The notes beneath the pieces were generated by a model. The model was not told the DNA's origin. It saw only the letters and a program-made list of their open reading frames with translations, and did no database searches. From Dermatemys mawii (taxonomy: Eukaryota > Chordata > Testudines > Dermatemydidae): a stretch of 64,000 nt of DNA. Below are positions 1-12,762 of this stretch, piece after piece; the stretch's first letter is position 1, and each line of letters opens with the position of its first letter. Location: the NCBI GenBank assembly GCA_007922305.1, contig ML677348.1:18460699-18524698 (forward strand). The letters are read 5' to 3'. The position numbers were made by a program, and so were the translations under genes.

Positions 1-206
1 GTCTCTGGAGTGGGTGGTTAGGGGACAAGAAGCGGGAGGTTTGGATGAGTTGGGAGTTTTGAGGGGGGCAGTCAGGGGACAGGAAGTGCAGGTCAATAGG
101 GGTAGGGCCAGGGTGTTTGGGGGAGGCACAGCCTTCCCTACCTGGCCCTCCATACAAATTGGCCACCCTGATGTGGTCCTCGGGCCAAAACGTTTGCCCA
201 CACCTG
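1..206 (+). mobile_element. hAT-type non-autonomous element, 3' part
   Basis: The window opens inside a GC-rich MITE. The recognisable part is its right end, where CTCGGGCCAAAACGTTTGCC leads into CCACACCTG at 198-206. This is the same terminal type (TTTGCCCA..CCTG) as the complete element at 14124-14624. The left end and left target duplication lie outside the window; the right flanking 8 bp would be agctagaa. It has no coding capacity. Confidence 0.6.
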
Positions 207-429
207 AGCTAGAACTTTCTGAGGAAAACACTACAGAGAGGCTAGCTTCAGACATCACTAAAAGAAGAGGAATAGGGATCCCGTGCTGTATGCCTGACTC
301 TGATGTTAACGTTGAGTTTGGCCTCGTGGAACTTAAAGACTGGAACACATAACTCTAGGCTATATAAGTGATTATCCTTTAGAGAAGCAATAAGTACAAA
401 ATATGCTTTCCAAATGCAGTAGCACCTTG

Positions 430-1990
430 TCTGTCTTCTCTTTTTATGTCATCCTCACAATTCCCATTCTTCAATCCTCCACTGTACACACATTTTCCCA
501 CTTATTCTAGTTCTTTGTCCCTGTTTTTGATCTTTACCTCTTCTTCATGTCTTCCATTTGACATACTTTTGTCTGTCTTTGATCTTCAGTCCAAATTTTC
601 TGCTTTCCTGCTCTACCCTGTCAGTTATTCTCTGTATGTCCTCCTTGTCAATTCTAAGAGCTCAATGTTGTCTGCAAATCTAAAGTTATTCATTGTCCTC
701 CCACATAACATGGCTGTAGCACTGAGAGATGAAATAAGGAGTCATCACGGCTTCCAAGGCCACGTTAAACAAATCTGGCGATAGGATGCATCCTTGTCTC
801 ACGCCTGTTCTCATCCTGAACATTCCCCAGCTTCTTGCCTACTCTGACTTCACTCATCCATTTTGTGTGTTTATATGTTCTCTGTCAGCTTGATCATTTT
901 CCCAGGGATGGCATGCATTCTCAAGACTTGCCATAACCCTTTCTGCCAAACGAAAAGTCTGTCTGAAGATTATAAAGTTGTTGCAACAGACTTGGGGGTG
1001 GTCTACGTATTTCTCCGATAGATGATCTATGTAGTATACGTAGTCTTAGCTTGTTCTTCTGCAAGCACAACATCAATGTACCTCTTCATTCTCCTCTGCA
1101 ATGTCTTGGTGAGTGCTTTTTCCGGCACACTCAATGATCTGATTCCTCTGTAGTTCTGACCTTCATTCTTATCTCCTTTCTTATAAATTGGTTCTATTAT
1201 CATTTTACTCCATTCACTCAGCACTTGCTCTTGCTTGTAAATCTTGTTGAATAGCTTGTGCACTGTCTTTACTAGGTGTTTCTCGCTTGGTTGCAACAGC
1301 TCTGAGGTTTCGTTGTCACTTCCTCGTGCCTTTGCCTTTTCCAACGTTCTATTGAGATCTTTACTTATTCTTCTAAAAATTCTAGCAACTTCCCTCATTT
1401 GTACTCAGACGCTTTTCTAGGACCATTCCATCTACTGTGTTCTTCATGTCTTAAAGCTCTTCAAAATATTCTTTACATCATTTATTCTTTGCTCTTTCAT
1501 CATCAATTATTTGCCCATGCTGCTTTCACTGCCAACGTTTTCAACTTCTATGTCCCACTCAGTTCTCTAATCTTGCACTGCAGTGTTGCTTTTCTCTTTG
1601 CACAGTCGTCTGCTTATTTACATTTTTCATTTATCCAGTTGTTACTCACTCGCTTTACTTTCTGTTTTATCTTTTTGGTCATACTACTGTACTTGATTCT
1701 TAGACTTTCATCTTCCCTTTTATTCTCCTTCTGTTTTCTATTCTTGTCACTCAACTGCAGCACTTCATTCTTTGATTGCTTTGATTTGCATTATAGCCCA
1801 CTACTTGTTCAGCTGCTCTTGTAATCCAATACTTTACACTCACTAGTCCATGTCTCTTTAGCATTTGGTTCTTCTTTGTCAGAGATCTGATATTTTTCCA
1901 TAGGGTTTCCTTGTATTCTTTCCTGATATCTGGCTCTTTCAATTTGTCCACATCATAGATCTTGTTCTCAGTACTTTTTCAGTTGTTCTC
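430..1990 (-). pseudogene. Decayed non-LTR retrotransposon reverse transcriptase (LINE)
   Basis: Read on the minus strand, this stretch encodes pieces of a LINE reverse transcriptase in several frames. At 1027-1398 the frame shows the fingers motif IIEPIYKKGDKNEGQNYRGI followed by the palm entry VLAEEQA. Lower coordinates continue with a block like FRQTF, then a motif-B-like QGCILSPDLFNVALEAVM around 690-800, in other frames. Stops and frameshifts separate the blocks, so it is dead. The order fingers, palm, motif B from high to low coordinates fixes the minus orientation. It is not CR1-like in sequence. I cannot assign the clade with certainty. The outer limits are approximate. Confidence 0.65.
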
Positions 1991-2131
1991 AGCCTCAACC
2001 TCATTGATGACAACAGTAACTTATTATCTGATCTGTTATTGGTCTCAAATGATCTGCAGGACAACAGACCTGATTTCCATCTGCAAGTGACAAGTACAAA
2101 ATCTATCCTGATTTTCGTTTGCCCATCAGGT

Positions 2132-2794
2132 CAGTGGCGGATTACTGCATGGGTCCATGGGACCCATGCCCAGGGACCCTGGCCAATTTGGGCCCCCCCG
2201 CAAGAGTTCTGGAACTTTGGCACCACTCCGTGCTCCTCCTCTCCCCACCTGGAGCCCCGCCGCCCTGCTCCTCCTCTTCCCCCTGAGGTCCTGCCCCCTG
2301 GCCAGCTGGAAGCTGGAGCCCGGCAGTCATAGGGTGAGCATATTCACCCCCGACCCCTCCCATGCCAAGCTGGCCTGAGCTCCTCTCTGCCCCTTCATGT
2401 GGAGCTGGCCCAAGCCTCTCTCCCCTGTGCACCATGCAGAGCCGGCCTGAGTCTCTTCCTCCCTCGCCCCACTGCTCACCCCTTCCCTCCCGAACCCCTT
2501 TTTAGCAAGACTGGGAATTTGTCCTGTTTGTTCTTGCCATCTGATGATCAGCAAATGGGCAGGGGCCCCGGGGCCCCAAGAGCAGCCACTTGGGCTACTT
2601 GTCCCCAAGGGCAGGTGGAGGGTTCAGGCCTCCCCCAAGCAGCCTGGGCTCCCTGGGCAGCTCTTGCCCCTGCCCTGGCTTCTGGAGCAGCCTTGGAGGG
2701 AAGGGGAGGAGCAGGGGATGGGGCCCCCAGGCTGGGATTTTGTTGGAGGGCCCAAATGTTCATTGTGCCCAAGGCACCAATAAACCTTAATCTG
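2132..2794. mobile_element. hAT-type non-autonomous element with 8-bp TSD
   Basis: A GC-rich 663-bp insert starts CAGTGGCGGATTA and ends CCTTAATCTG. It is flanked on both sides by the 8-bp direct repeat catcaggt (2124-2131 and 2795-2802), the duplication size of hAT transposition. The inverted ends match only if about six bases (TGGCGG) are missing from the right end, so the copy is imperfect. Open frames inside it on both strands are low-complexity Pro/Gly/Ala-rich translations of GC-rich DNA and are not genes. Confidence 0.7.
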
Positions 2795-2802
2795 CATCAG
2801 GT

Positions 2803-4826
2803 AATACCCAAGTCCATGTCTTCTGCACTTTTCTTTGTTGAAATAGCCTATTTGTTATCACCAGGTTGCTAGGCTATTAAATTTCTTCCTTTCTCTTCTT
2901 TTTTTTTCTTCACTGAGCCCAAATCTGCCTATTGCTCCAGCCCAGGAATTCCACATGGATCCTTCTTTTGCATTACAATCTCCTATCACCAATCCCATGT
3001 CTCGTCTGGAAGGTTTTTGTATTGTTTTCTGTACATTGTTATAAAATTAACCAATTTCTGCCTTATGCCCCACTGAGGTTGGTGCATTGTGGGTGCATCG
3101 TATTTGACTGTGAATCCTACTTTCAGCATAGCAGGTTAAATGCCGTAAGAGCCTGACTGGCTTTTGGCTTTAGCACAAAGGTGACTCTGTCCTGGTGTCC
3201 ATCATCTTTTCTTCCTGATGCGCACACACATACATGGCTAGTTCCAAATGGGATTTTACATTCAACAAGCCACTCATAACAGAAAAGAAGAGATCTTCAG
3301 CAAGTTTTTGTTTCCCATTCGAGGAAAACGTTTATCTTATTGCCTTAATGGATTCTCCTGGGACTGAGATACTATAGTCTGGTAATGTACTATATACAGT
3401 GTAAAGGATACGATTCCCTCTGTTCTTTCCAAATTCCTCATGTAGTTCTCTAAAATTAACATTTCCTGCTCTTTGTGACACATCACAATTCCTGTTTTGC
3501 ATATGCTTATTTGCTTACACAAATCTATTATTTGCTGCCTCTGAGTGGTCTCAGTCTCTGAAGTCTCATGTTTTCTTTCTTATTTACTTTGCCTCTTGTA
3601 TGCCACACTTGAGGCCATAGCACGCTTCTGATATTTTAAAGTAGCATTCTTCACTGATATTGCTGAGATATGGACAGAGCTGGGCATAAATACTTGATAT
3701 ATTTCACAGCTTAGAAACTGATGGTTGAGCTGGACCTCTGTGTTGTCTCCCGACAGAGTATTTCGTCTCATTGTATTTTCAGAATGCTGTCTTTTGTACC
3801 CATTTCTTTACAACGTCAGCTTCAGTTTGATTTCCACTGCTAATATTTCATTTTTCCTCTTCAATGAGTTCTGGAAACTAATGCTTATATCTGAGTTGCT
3901 GCTGAAAGGGAATAAGACAGCCAGTCTACAATAAGCCATTTAAACATCAAAGTGTGTAGATTCTGATGAAAGCTACATCTTACCGAATTGCGTGCTATGA
4001 TAAATTGCAGGAAAGAAACTCAATGAACAGTCATGTCTTTCAGTACCTCTTCTCATTTGTTAGAGACTTATAATGCTAGTATTTAAAATCAAGGTCCCAT
4101 AGAATCACACATGGATATAATAACTGAGTGAGCCATAAAAAAATGTTTTACGCTTAAACTCCCGTCTGCCCCTTCCTTCATCTCCCCCTCCTTCCACACT
4201 CAGATCTTTTCACTAGCCCATTTCAGCGGAGTAGTGTATAAGCCAGGAAAGTTCTCCACAATAGCGGGACCTTTCTCCCACTTACACAAAGGTAAATTTG
4301 ATTATTATTATATCCATTTCTGATGCCATTTGCTTTTCACCTCAAATAATAAATATGGCTTCACACACCCATTTCTGTGGGCCTCCTTATATAATAAGAT
4401 CAGTTCAGTTTTTCTCACTAAATGATGCTTCTGGACTTCCTGAAACACATATCAGCAGAGATGGCCTTGGGCAACAATCTGTCTCCATTCTGCTATACTA
4501 GTCAGTGTTGTCAAGCTGAAGGCTAGCAGGCATTACAGAGTATATCTGTGCTTCCTGTTTGCTATCCAGCAATAAGTCTGTAGCGTTCAGTCAGTAACCC
4601 AGAGTCAGGCAATTGTACTAGAAATAACACAGGTGCACAGCAAAAGAGAAGGTTCAAGTATCATTGTCTATTTAATGGACAACAAGCAGTAAAGAAAGTC
4701 AATAGCACATGCAACAAGGGGAATTTTCAAGTGATGAGCTAGGATGTCCCTGCCTGATGCTCACTGTTAAAATGCAAAGTCTTGTGTACTGTACAGCCTT
4801 TTAGACCTAAGTTATGCTCCCTCATG
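2803..4826. other. No gene recognised
   Basis: Moderately AT-rich single-copy-looking sequence downstream of FAM124A. I see no splice-framed exon, RNA gene or clear repeat. The short open frames here lack any recognisable motif. Confidence 0.5.
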
Positions 4827-4965
4827 TTTATTTCAGTGGTACTTAGGGACTAACCAAGAATGGGGCCTCATCGTGCAAGGTGCTGTACAAACACATAGTA
4901 AGAGACAGTCCCCGCCCCAAAAGGCTTTCAATCTAAATAGACAAGACAGCGACCAGGCAGGAAAA
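4827..4965 (-). repeat. L2/CORE-SINE type 3' tail, minus orientation
   Basis: The reverse complement shows the widespread amniote tail: an AGATTG..AAGCCTTTTGGGGC block with a GGGACTGTC-like part and a following TGTACAGCACCTTGCACGA block. Similar tails occur at 26182-26262, 32985-33070, 56466-56545 and 63200-63425. Confidence 0.6.
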
Positions 4966-7690
4966 GGAGCAGAACATGCAAACAAATTGTATTTTAGTGT
5001 CTTGGAGGGGGGCATAATTTTGGAGGGTTGGTTTTGTTGAAAGAGGATCAGCTAACTGGGAAGACATGGGAAAGGAGCTGGGACATTAAAGGGAGGCAGA
5101 GAGGGGACAGGAAAGGGGAGGAAGGAAGAGGGTATGAAGGGCAGGTAGAGACCCTGAAGTGAAGAGACTCTGAGGGAGGAGGCGGAAGTAGTGAAAGGCT
5201 AATCAGTACAGGGCAGAGAATGGCCAGTCAAAACGGCAGAAGATGCGTTATGGACATCATCCATGTCCAGCAACCCTTGTTATACATCTAGCATTTGTTC
5301 CAGCTGATGTCAGTTTCTTTGGCCCCAGACTAGCTCCTCCCTACTAATTTCTTCTTTCCCTGGCCCACATGGCTTGGGGGTAGAGGGCCCAGCCTGGGTC
5401 CTAGTGTGTCCAGAAGGGGAAGAAGGGACAACTCCCCTGCACAATTCTGGGTCCAGGAGTGTTGAGGTTGAGGGGTGGTCCATACTGGACCCCGTGGTAC
5501 AAAATCTGCCAAAGCTGTGCTTGTGCCTGCTCCTGCTGGTGTCAGATGATTTCAGTGTCAAAGCTGCACTGAATTATGTTTCATCTGGGGAAAAGGGGAG
5601 CATTCAGGATCCACCTCTTTTTTGCAAGACTCCCCCATGCCCATCAGAGCTGTAGCACCTTCTGCTGTTGGCTACCCGTTACCCTGCTCCTGCAAAACTG
5701 CAGGGGAAGACTAGCTGGCTGCGTGTCTCACACCTCCCCTGGCCTCAGTGATGACAAATCCCACCCTGCCACCTATATGCCTTTGGAGAGGAAAATCTGG
5801 CTAAGCTCCTGAGCATACCTGTCCTTGTTGCTGCCTTTACTATGGAAAGATCTTCCTCTTGTCTTCCACTTTATAAGCAGAACAGCCTGGAAGCTAGCAC
5901 ATGCAATTCAGCCTCTTCCCCCTTGTGGAGAAACCCCAGGACAACAACAATAAAAAAGAGGCAGAGAGATAAAATGGCAGATAGAGACGAATTTATGGGG
6001 CACCTGTCCAGCAGGGAATTGTGGCAACTGAACAAAAACAGAAAGTATGCAACCATTTGCTGAGGCACAAAATAATTAATTTAAGCTGGGCTTTGTCCTG
6101 TCTAAACAAAACAAAACCACCCCTAGCAAATCACAATTACGTTATGGAGAACAATAGGGTGAAGGGGAAAACCCACCAAAACCTTCTCCAGAAGTTTAGA
6201 AGAAAACACGCCCAAGTCAGAGAGTCAGAGCACATATTAGCTGCAAATATATTGTGCAGTTCTGATTTTATTTTTAAGAAAAGTTGAAACCAAATGAAAT
6301 TAATCCAATTCACCTGTAAGACACAAAATAACAAATAAGTTCTTATAAAACGGGTACTAGAACTTGTTTTCTTCCCTAAATTACTTGTTTTTAGATTTCC
6401 TCTCATCTCAAAACACATCTAGATATAAAGCAAGGCACACCTTGTACAAGTACTGTTTGTTGGTAGGACATAGAAAGACAGCACTACATTGGTTACACTT
6501 GGGTCACATTTGTGAGATTATCGTTGTACAAGGAGAGCTAAAATTTCCATTAAAATGACAGTTAAAAGTGCTCGGCAGAGGGTTATTGAGCTGCCAGGAC
6601 TTTTAATTTTTAATTGCAAAAACTGTGGAATTTGTGACAACCTGCCAGCCTTATGCATTATAGGCAAGGCTCTGTTAACAGCACATGTGCACATAAATCC
6701 CAAGGCGTAGCTTTGAAAATTGACCTCACTTAACGTAATATTGTACACATATTCCTATAATGTGATATGTTAGCAAGATAAATCATTTTTTAAACTGTAT
6801 TCTAAAAACTATGATGTTGACCAGTTTCATTTGAAAACCAATCTGGTTGCCCTGTCAATGTTTGGGTAGTTAAAGGGTGACCAATAAAACATAAGGACAG
6901 TATGTGCGCTTGTCTCCAAAGCTGCCATCAAATAATAATGAAATGCAGAACTAATACAGCATAAGGGCAGACAGATCTGTTTTGTAAATCAGTGAAATGC
7001 TAGCCATTGCTCTTTTGAGAGAATATCACCTCACAGCACTTACTTGGAATAGGTCCGCAACTTTTTGTGCCACTTAATGGGGAGTGTGCTTGGCTTTCAA
7101 AGGAGAAAATGATGATCATCAAATGAAGCTACTAAGGAAAGGTAGGACCGTGTCTTAATTCAGGAGCAGGTAAACCAAAAGAACCTAACCAGTGGATTGT
7201 TTGGAGGGCGGTTACTATTTTTTTTCTATTGCAGCTTCACCTCGTAGTGCCACTTGTTATATTTTTTAAACAACCACGAGATGGCACTAGCAGCATTCAC
7301 AGACAATATTCAGTTACTTCCTGCTGAAGTTCCATAAGGAAGAGTAGCACGATCTGCAGAAACCCTTATATCATCACAGAACAGTACTGAAACATGCTGC
7401 AGACTTTGAGATACCTGAACTCCCCAAGCTCGTTCCCAACCTACAATAAGACTGGGAATTTTCCAAGTTGTCACCATGACTCTACTGAATGATCAGTCAG
7501 TTCTAATAGATTGTTTTGCTTCGGCAAACCTAGCCCAATTCTAATTGCACTCAGTATTAATGGTCAGTGATTTTCATTTATGACAACCACATTAGATTTT
7601 AAATACTGCCATTGAGCAAGATATTTCATATTTCATGCATCATATATTCAGGAGAAATTTAATTTAAATGGACAATTAACTCTAATTTGA
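4966..7690. other. No gene recognised
   Basis: Contains a purine-rich run near 5080-5200, a GC-richer patch at 5300-5830 and AT-rich sequence beyond. No exon, repeat boundary or RNA gene could be supported. Confidence 0.45.
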
Positions 7691-7699
7691 GTCATTTAT

Positions 7700-8640
7700 A
7701 ATTCAAGAGACTCAAAAGAAAAGACGGAAGGAGCCAGTGTAATTTTGGAATTGTCTAGGGCTCCAGCTGTCCTTGCTGTGGCTTGCAGTACTGCTCAGAA
7801 TTGTGGCAGCACGTAATGGAGGTGAGGGGAGAGAGGGAAAGGGTATTTGGGCTTCCAGAAAGATCTCCTCACACCATGGCTCCAGGGCTGGCGGAGCTGT
7901 TGTTCCCCACTGTGGCGTTGGAGCCACAGTGGGGACACAGAGCTTTTCCGGTCTCAGGGCTGCAGCAGGATGGAGGGGTAGGAGTGAGTGGAGCCTTGAG
8001 GGAAGCGGCAGAGTGGGGGAGGAATGGCGGGGAGGGGAGGAAAGGCAGGGCCATCTCTAACTATTTTGCCACCCCAAGCCAAAAAAGAAAGGGTGGCAGG
8101 AGGAGCGCCACCAGAGCAAAAAAAAAAAGGGGGGGGCGGCGGGGTTGGAGGAGCGCCATCCTAAGATTAGCTGGAGTGTCGCCCCTTACAGAGTGCCGTT
8201 CCAGGCATGTGCTTTTTATGGTGCTGCCTGGAGCCAGCCCTGAGGAAAGGTGTGGGGCCATGGGTGAGGCTGTGGGTGGAAGGAGGTGGAACGGGTGGGG
8301 AGGAGCTCCAGACTTGGAACTCCTGCTAGGGCAGAAAGCTTTGCAGCTGTCCCTGCCGAGGCTGAGAGCTTGGTCCCACCTGGGATCAAGCTCTCAATGC
8401 CTCCCCCAGGCCCCTCCTGCCCAACTGAGCTCTCTGCTTTCCCCCGCTGCCCCAGCTGGGGTCATGGGAGGAGGAGGGGAAGGGCTGAGCTTTCAGTCCC
8501 TGCTGCCCTGCCCGGGGCCATGGGGGGGAGGGAGGTGGCTGAGAGCAGTGATGTGGGGCAGGGCCTTGGCCAGAAGAGGCAGGGGACTAACCTCCCCAAG
8601 GGGAAGCTTCACCCACTGCTCATGGACTCGTGTATATTTC
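7700..8640. repeat. GC-rich patch hosting a hAT MITE
   Basis: The sequence switches abruptly from AT-rich to G-rich, with runs such as GGGGAGGAGGGG, and back to AT-rich near 8640. The 307-codon open frame through it (7783-8706) crosses a hAT MITE at 8046-8242 and is an artefact of base composition. The patch itself resembles the GC-rich interiors of the hAT elements nearby, but I found no ends or target duplication for it. Confidence 0.35.
8046..8242. mobile_element. hAT-type MITE, 197 bp, with 8-bp TSD
   Basis: It starts CAGGGCCATCTCTA and ends TGGAGCCAGCCCTG, an inverted pair with a few mismatches. The direct repeat aggaaagg flanks both ends (8038-8045 and 8243-8250), the 8-bp duplication typical of hAT. 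The interior includes CCACCCCAAGCC and a poly-A/poly-G stretch. It has no coding capacity. Confidence 0.85.
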
Positions 8641-8771
8641 AAATCATTGCAGAGGCAAATATGCATACTATACTATGCAAATATACTAGTGTTTAGTTTA
8701 TTATAGTAATTTCTGTCTCCAGCACACCTTGTTTTATCACAGCAGCCATGCCACAATCCAGTAATTCTAAT

Positions 8772-10365
8772 TAGGTCTGTAAAGCGATTAAAAAAAGTAA
8801 TCATAATTAATCACGCTGTTAAACAATAATAGAATACCATTTATATGAATATTTTTGGATGTTTTACACATTTTCAAATATATTGATCTCAATTACAATA
8901 TAGAATACAAAGTGTACAGTGCTCACTTTATTTTTTATTATAATTATTTGTACTGTAAAAATAAAAGAAATAGTATTTTTCAATTCACTTAATACAGGTA
9001 CTGCAATGCCATCTCCTTATCATGAAAGTGAACTTACAAGTGTTGAACTTATGTACAAAAACCCTGCATTCAAAAATAAAACAATGTAAAATTTTAGAGC
9101 CTACAAGTCCACTCAGTCCTACTTCTTGTTCAGCCAATCCCTAGAAGAAACAAGTTTGTTTACATTTACAGGGGAAATGTTGCCTACTTCTTGTTCACAA
9201 AGTGAGAACAAGTGTTCACATGGCACTGTTGTAGCCAGTGTTGCAAGATATTTACGTGCCAGATGCACTAAAGATTCATATGTCCTTCATACTTTAACCA
9301 TTATTCCAGAGGACATGTGTCCATGCTGATGATGGGTTCTACTCCATAACAATCCAAAGCAGTGCGGACCGACACATGTTCATTTTCATTATCTGAGTCA
9401 CATGCCACCAGCAGAAGGCTGATTTTCTTTTTTGGTGGTTTGGATTCTGTAGTTTCTGCATTTGGAGTGTTGCTCTTTTAAGACTTCTGAAAGCATGCTC
9501 CACACCTCATTCCTCTCAGATTTTGGAAGGCATTTCAGACTCTTAAATCTTGGGTCGAGTCCTGTAGCTATTTTTAGAAATCACACATTGGTACCTTCTT
9601 TGCATTTTGTCAAATTTGCAGGGAAAGTGTTCTTAAAATGAATAACATGCTGGGTTATCATCCGAGACTGCTATAACATGATATATATACGGCAGAATGT
9701 GGGTAAAACACAGAGCAGAAGCCATACAGTTGAGTTGAGTCACAAATGTAATTAACACTTTTTTTAATGAGCGTCATCAGCATGTAACCATGTCCTCTGG
9801 AATGGTGGCCAAAGCATGAAGGGGCATCCGAATGTTTAGCATATCTGCCATGTAAATACCTTGCAATGGCGGTTACAGACATGCTGTCTGTTTTTTCAAG
9901 TGACACTGTAAATAAGAAGCGGGCAGCATTATCTCCTGTAAATGTAAACAAACTTGTTTCTCTTAGGGATTGGTTGAACAAGAAGTAGGACTGAGTGGAC
10001 TTGTAGACTCTAAAGTTTTACATCGTTTTGTTTTTGAGTGCTGTTATGTAACCAAAAAAAATCTACATTTTTAAGTTATGATTGAGAGATTGCACTGTTG
10101 TACTTGTATGCAGTGAATTGAAAAATACTGTTTCTTTTGTTTAGCATTTTTACAGTGCAAATATGTGTAATAAAATAATATAAAGTGAATACTGTACACT
10201 TTATATTCTGTGTTGTAACTGAAATCAATAAATGTAGATAAACATCCAAAATATTTAATAAACTTTTATTGGTAATCTCTTAACAGTGTGATTAATCACA
10301 ATTAATTTTTTAAATTGTGATTTTTCTGAGTTAATCCCATGAGTTAACTGTAATTGACAGCCCTA
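8772..10365 (-). mobile_element. hAT DNA transposon with very long terminal inverted repeats
   Basis: The element starts TAGGTCTGTAAAGCGATTAA and ends TTGACAGCCCTA. It is flanked by the 8-bp duplication attctaat (8764-8771 and 10366-10373). Its two ends are inverted copies of each other for roughly 600 bp: 8772 to about 9335, and about 9760 to 10365. The unique centre (about 9336-9700) encodes transposase on the minus strand. The inverted repeats reach into the transposase coding region, so both arms carry a copy of the C-terminal segment. Two relatives lie at 33606-33879 and 52201-53435. Confidence 0.85.
9118..9700 (-). pseudogene. hAT transposase, C-terminal half, inactivated
   Basis: Minus-strand reading gives a ZBED/hAT-like transposase tail. 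It runs from a block corresponding to KCKEGT.V and ATGLDPRFKSL (about 9540-9620), through an acidic VACDSDNENEH block (about 9390-9420), to a dimerisation-domain-like segment near 9130-9330 ending with LNKK and a stop. DPRFK and the C-terminal dimerisation segment are features of hAT transposases. Frameshifts and a missing N-terminal catalytic part make it non-functional. The same protein region is preserved on the plus strand in the copy at 52925-53400. Confidence 0.65.
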
Positions 10366-10373
10366 ATTCTAAT

Positions 10374-11133
10374 CTAACAAAGTTACTAACACAGTGTAAA
10401 TAGTATTGTAAAAAGTGATCAATACAATATTATACAAATCTACAATTGAAGGGAATATTTTATATCATTGTAAATCAGAGCTATTGCAATCATTTAAAGT
10501 GCTGCACACATCCTGTGAAATCCTCATAATTAGGACCCATTCCCAGAAACTCATGGACTTAGATTACAAAATATCCATGCAGCTAAATCTGCCCTACCAA
10601 AGGTCATGGAATAGAAAACGCAGTTAGGGTGTGATCCTGCTCCCATTGAGGTAAATGGCAAAACTCCCATTGGCTGCAATGGAGTCAATCCCTTAAGCTT
10701 TTAAGTCACCATAACCTCCCACTAACCACAGCCATCAGCACTTTGACACAGGGATCAGCATCATGTCTGTGGTAAAAATTTTGAGGCTTGTGGAAATTTT
10801 TAAAAAGATTGAATGACTGAATGACATAACCCTCCCCCCCGATGTCTATCACTAAGTACGGTAATTTTGTAAAATCTCCATTATGCAACCTGGTGGTGCC
10901 AATCCCTGCTCTGACACCAGTATCCACACCCTCCAGACTGCCATCACAGGACTCTGTCTCTAATGAACGGTATAAAATCAGGAGGGAAAACAAAATTCAG
11001 CCAGCAGACGGATAGAATCGGACACAAGGAATTCTTGAGAGGTTATGGCCTGATGATGAAAGAGGCAAAGAAATCCTATCTTTCATCCACCATAGCAGCA
11101 GCCACTCATTATGCCCCACTGAACTATTCAAAC
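10374..11133. other. No gene recognised
   Basis: AT-rich flank with no recognisable coding, RNA or repeat structure. Confidence 0.4.
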
Positions 11134-11199
11134 CCATGAGTGCAGGGGACTGGACTAGATAACCTCTCAAGGTTCCTTCCAGTCCTATGATTCTATGAC
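11134..11199 (+). repeat. CR1 3' end fragment
   Basis: It carries the terminal CR1 signature GGACTGGACTAGATAACCTC, a CAAGGTTCC block and CCTATGATTCTATGA, including the short ATTCTATGA-type terminal unit. Only the last 60 to 70 bases are recognisable. Confidence 0.75.
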
Positions 11200-11382
11200 T
11201 AGAACAGCTACATTCCACTGGACTAATGTCAGGTTCAAGAGAGCAGGACACTGAATCTGAAAATCACTCCCAAGAGATCAGGATGACAATGAACCTCAGC
11301 ACCTTTGGAGCAGAATGCAAAGCATACTTCTACAGGGGCACAATGTTAAACTATAAAATACAATAAAACTCCTTACAACTCT

Positions 11383-12762
11383 TTGTGTATACTGTGGAAT
11401 TTTGAGATGCACTCAGATCCCATGATGATAAGTGGCTACAGACAGCTAGAAAGAGACTGTCATAGTGTAAATGTGGGACAAAGACCAAAAAATGAAGGCC
11501 ATATAAAAGAAAGTGTTATCACTCTGACCAACAGGGAGGAATTTGTTGTGAATCTGAAGGCTGAAGTCACTTTAGGTGAAAGTGATCATGAAATAATTGA
11601 TTTCATGATTCTATGGAAAGGAAGGAGTGAGAGCAGCAGAATAAGGACAATGGACTTCAGAAAAGATTAGCCAAAATTACTATAATGGAGGTGCAAAGCC
11701 AGTTGAAAGACTGTACTGAAAGAGTAGTTATGAATGGTTCATTGTCAAACAGGAGGTATGCATATGATGGAGTCCTGCAAGGGGGCTATCCTAGGTCCAG
11801 TACTATTCAATATTTTCATTAATGATCTAGACAATGGAGTAGAGATTATGCTTATAAAATCTGCAGATAACACCAATCTTAGCGGGACTACAAGCACTCT
11901 GGCAGACAGGATTAGAATTTAAAATGTCCTTGACAAATTTGAGAATTGGTCTGAAAACAAGATGAAATTCAATACAGATAAATGCAAAGTACTACATTGA
12001 GGAAGGAAAAATCAAACACATAGCTATGAAATGTGGAAAGAACTGCCTACGAGGTGGTAATACTGCTGGAAAGGATCTGGGGGTCATGGTGACACACAAA
12101 CTGACTATGAGTGAACAACATGATGAAGCTAAAAAAAAAAAAAAGGTTAATATCACTCTGGTGTGCATTAACAGGAATGTCATATGTAAGACATAGCAGG
12201 TAATTATCCCTCTCTACTCAGCAATGGTGAGGACTCAGCTGAAATATTGTGTCCAGTTCTGGACACCACACTTCAGGACAAACTGGTGAGCATTCAGAAG
12301 AGAGCATCAAAAATGATATAAGATTTAGAAAACCTGTCCTATGAGGAAAGGTTAAAAAACTTGGGCACGTTCAGTCTTGAGAAAAGAAACTGAGGGATGA
12401 GGTGGGGCCGGGGGGGGCGGGCACCACCGCAGTCTTCAGCTGTGTTAATGGCTGTTATAAAGGGGACAGTGATCAATTATTCTCCAAATCCACTGAAAGC
12501 AGGACAAGAAATAATGGGGTTAATTTACAGAAAGTGTGATTTAGTTTACATAATAGGAAAAAATTCTAACTGTAAGAATAGGTAAGCACTGAAATAGGCT
12601 TGCAAAGGAGTCTGTGGAATCCCCATCATTAGAGGTTTTTCAGAACATATTAGACAAACACCTGTCAGGGATGGTCTAGGTTTACTTGGGCCTGTCTCAA
12701 TACAGGGGGCTGTAACAGATGACCTCTCAAGGTCTCTTCCACCCCCACATTTCTATGATTTT
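11383..12762 (+). pseudogene. CR1 LINE, 5'-truncated and internally deleted
   Basis: The plus strand holds degraded CR1 ORF2. A block at 11383-11670 matches the end of the endonuclease domain (a [14 protein letters not shown] motif). At 11734-11922 the frame resumes directly in the reverse transcriptase palm with [20 protein letters not shown] and a degraded catalytic loop (KSADNT where an ADDT is expected). The fingers region between them is deleted. C-terminal pieces follow, with SLEKRN near 12385, and the copy ends with the CR1 tail GATGACCTCTCAAGG and TTTCTATGATTTT. Stops and a poly-A slippage run at 12130 confirm a dead copy. Confidence 0.8.

Noticed and set aside
2142..2872. Several overlapping Pro/Gly-rich open frames on both strands
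   Set aside because: They lie almost wholly inside the GC-rich hAT-type element 2132-2794 and reflect base composition.
7783..8706. 307-codon open frame on the plus strand
   Set aside because: It crosses a hAT MITE with confirmed ends and an 8-bp duplication, and is Gly/Arg/Ser-rich translation of GC-rich DNA with no domain.
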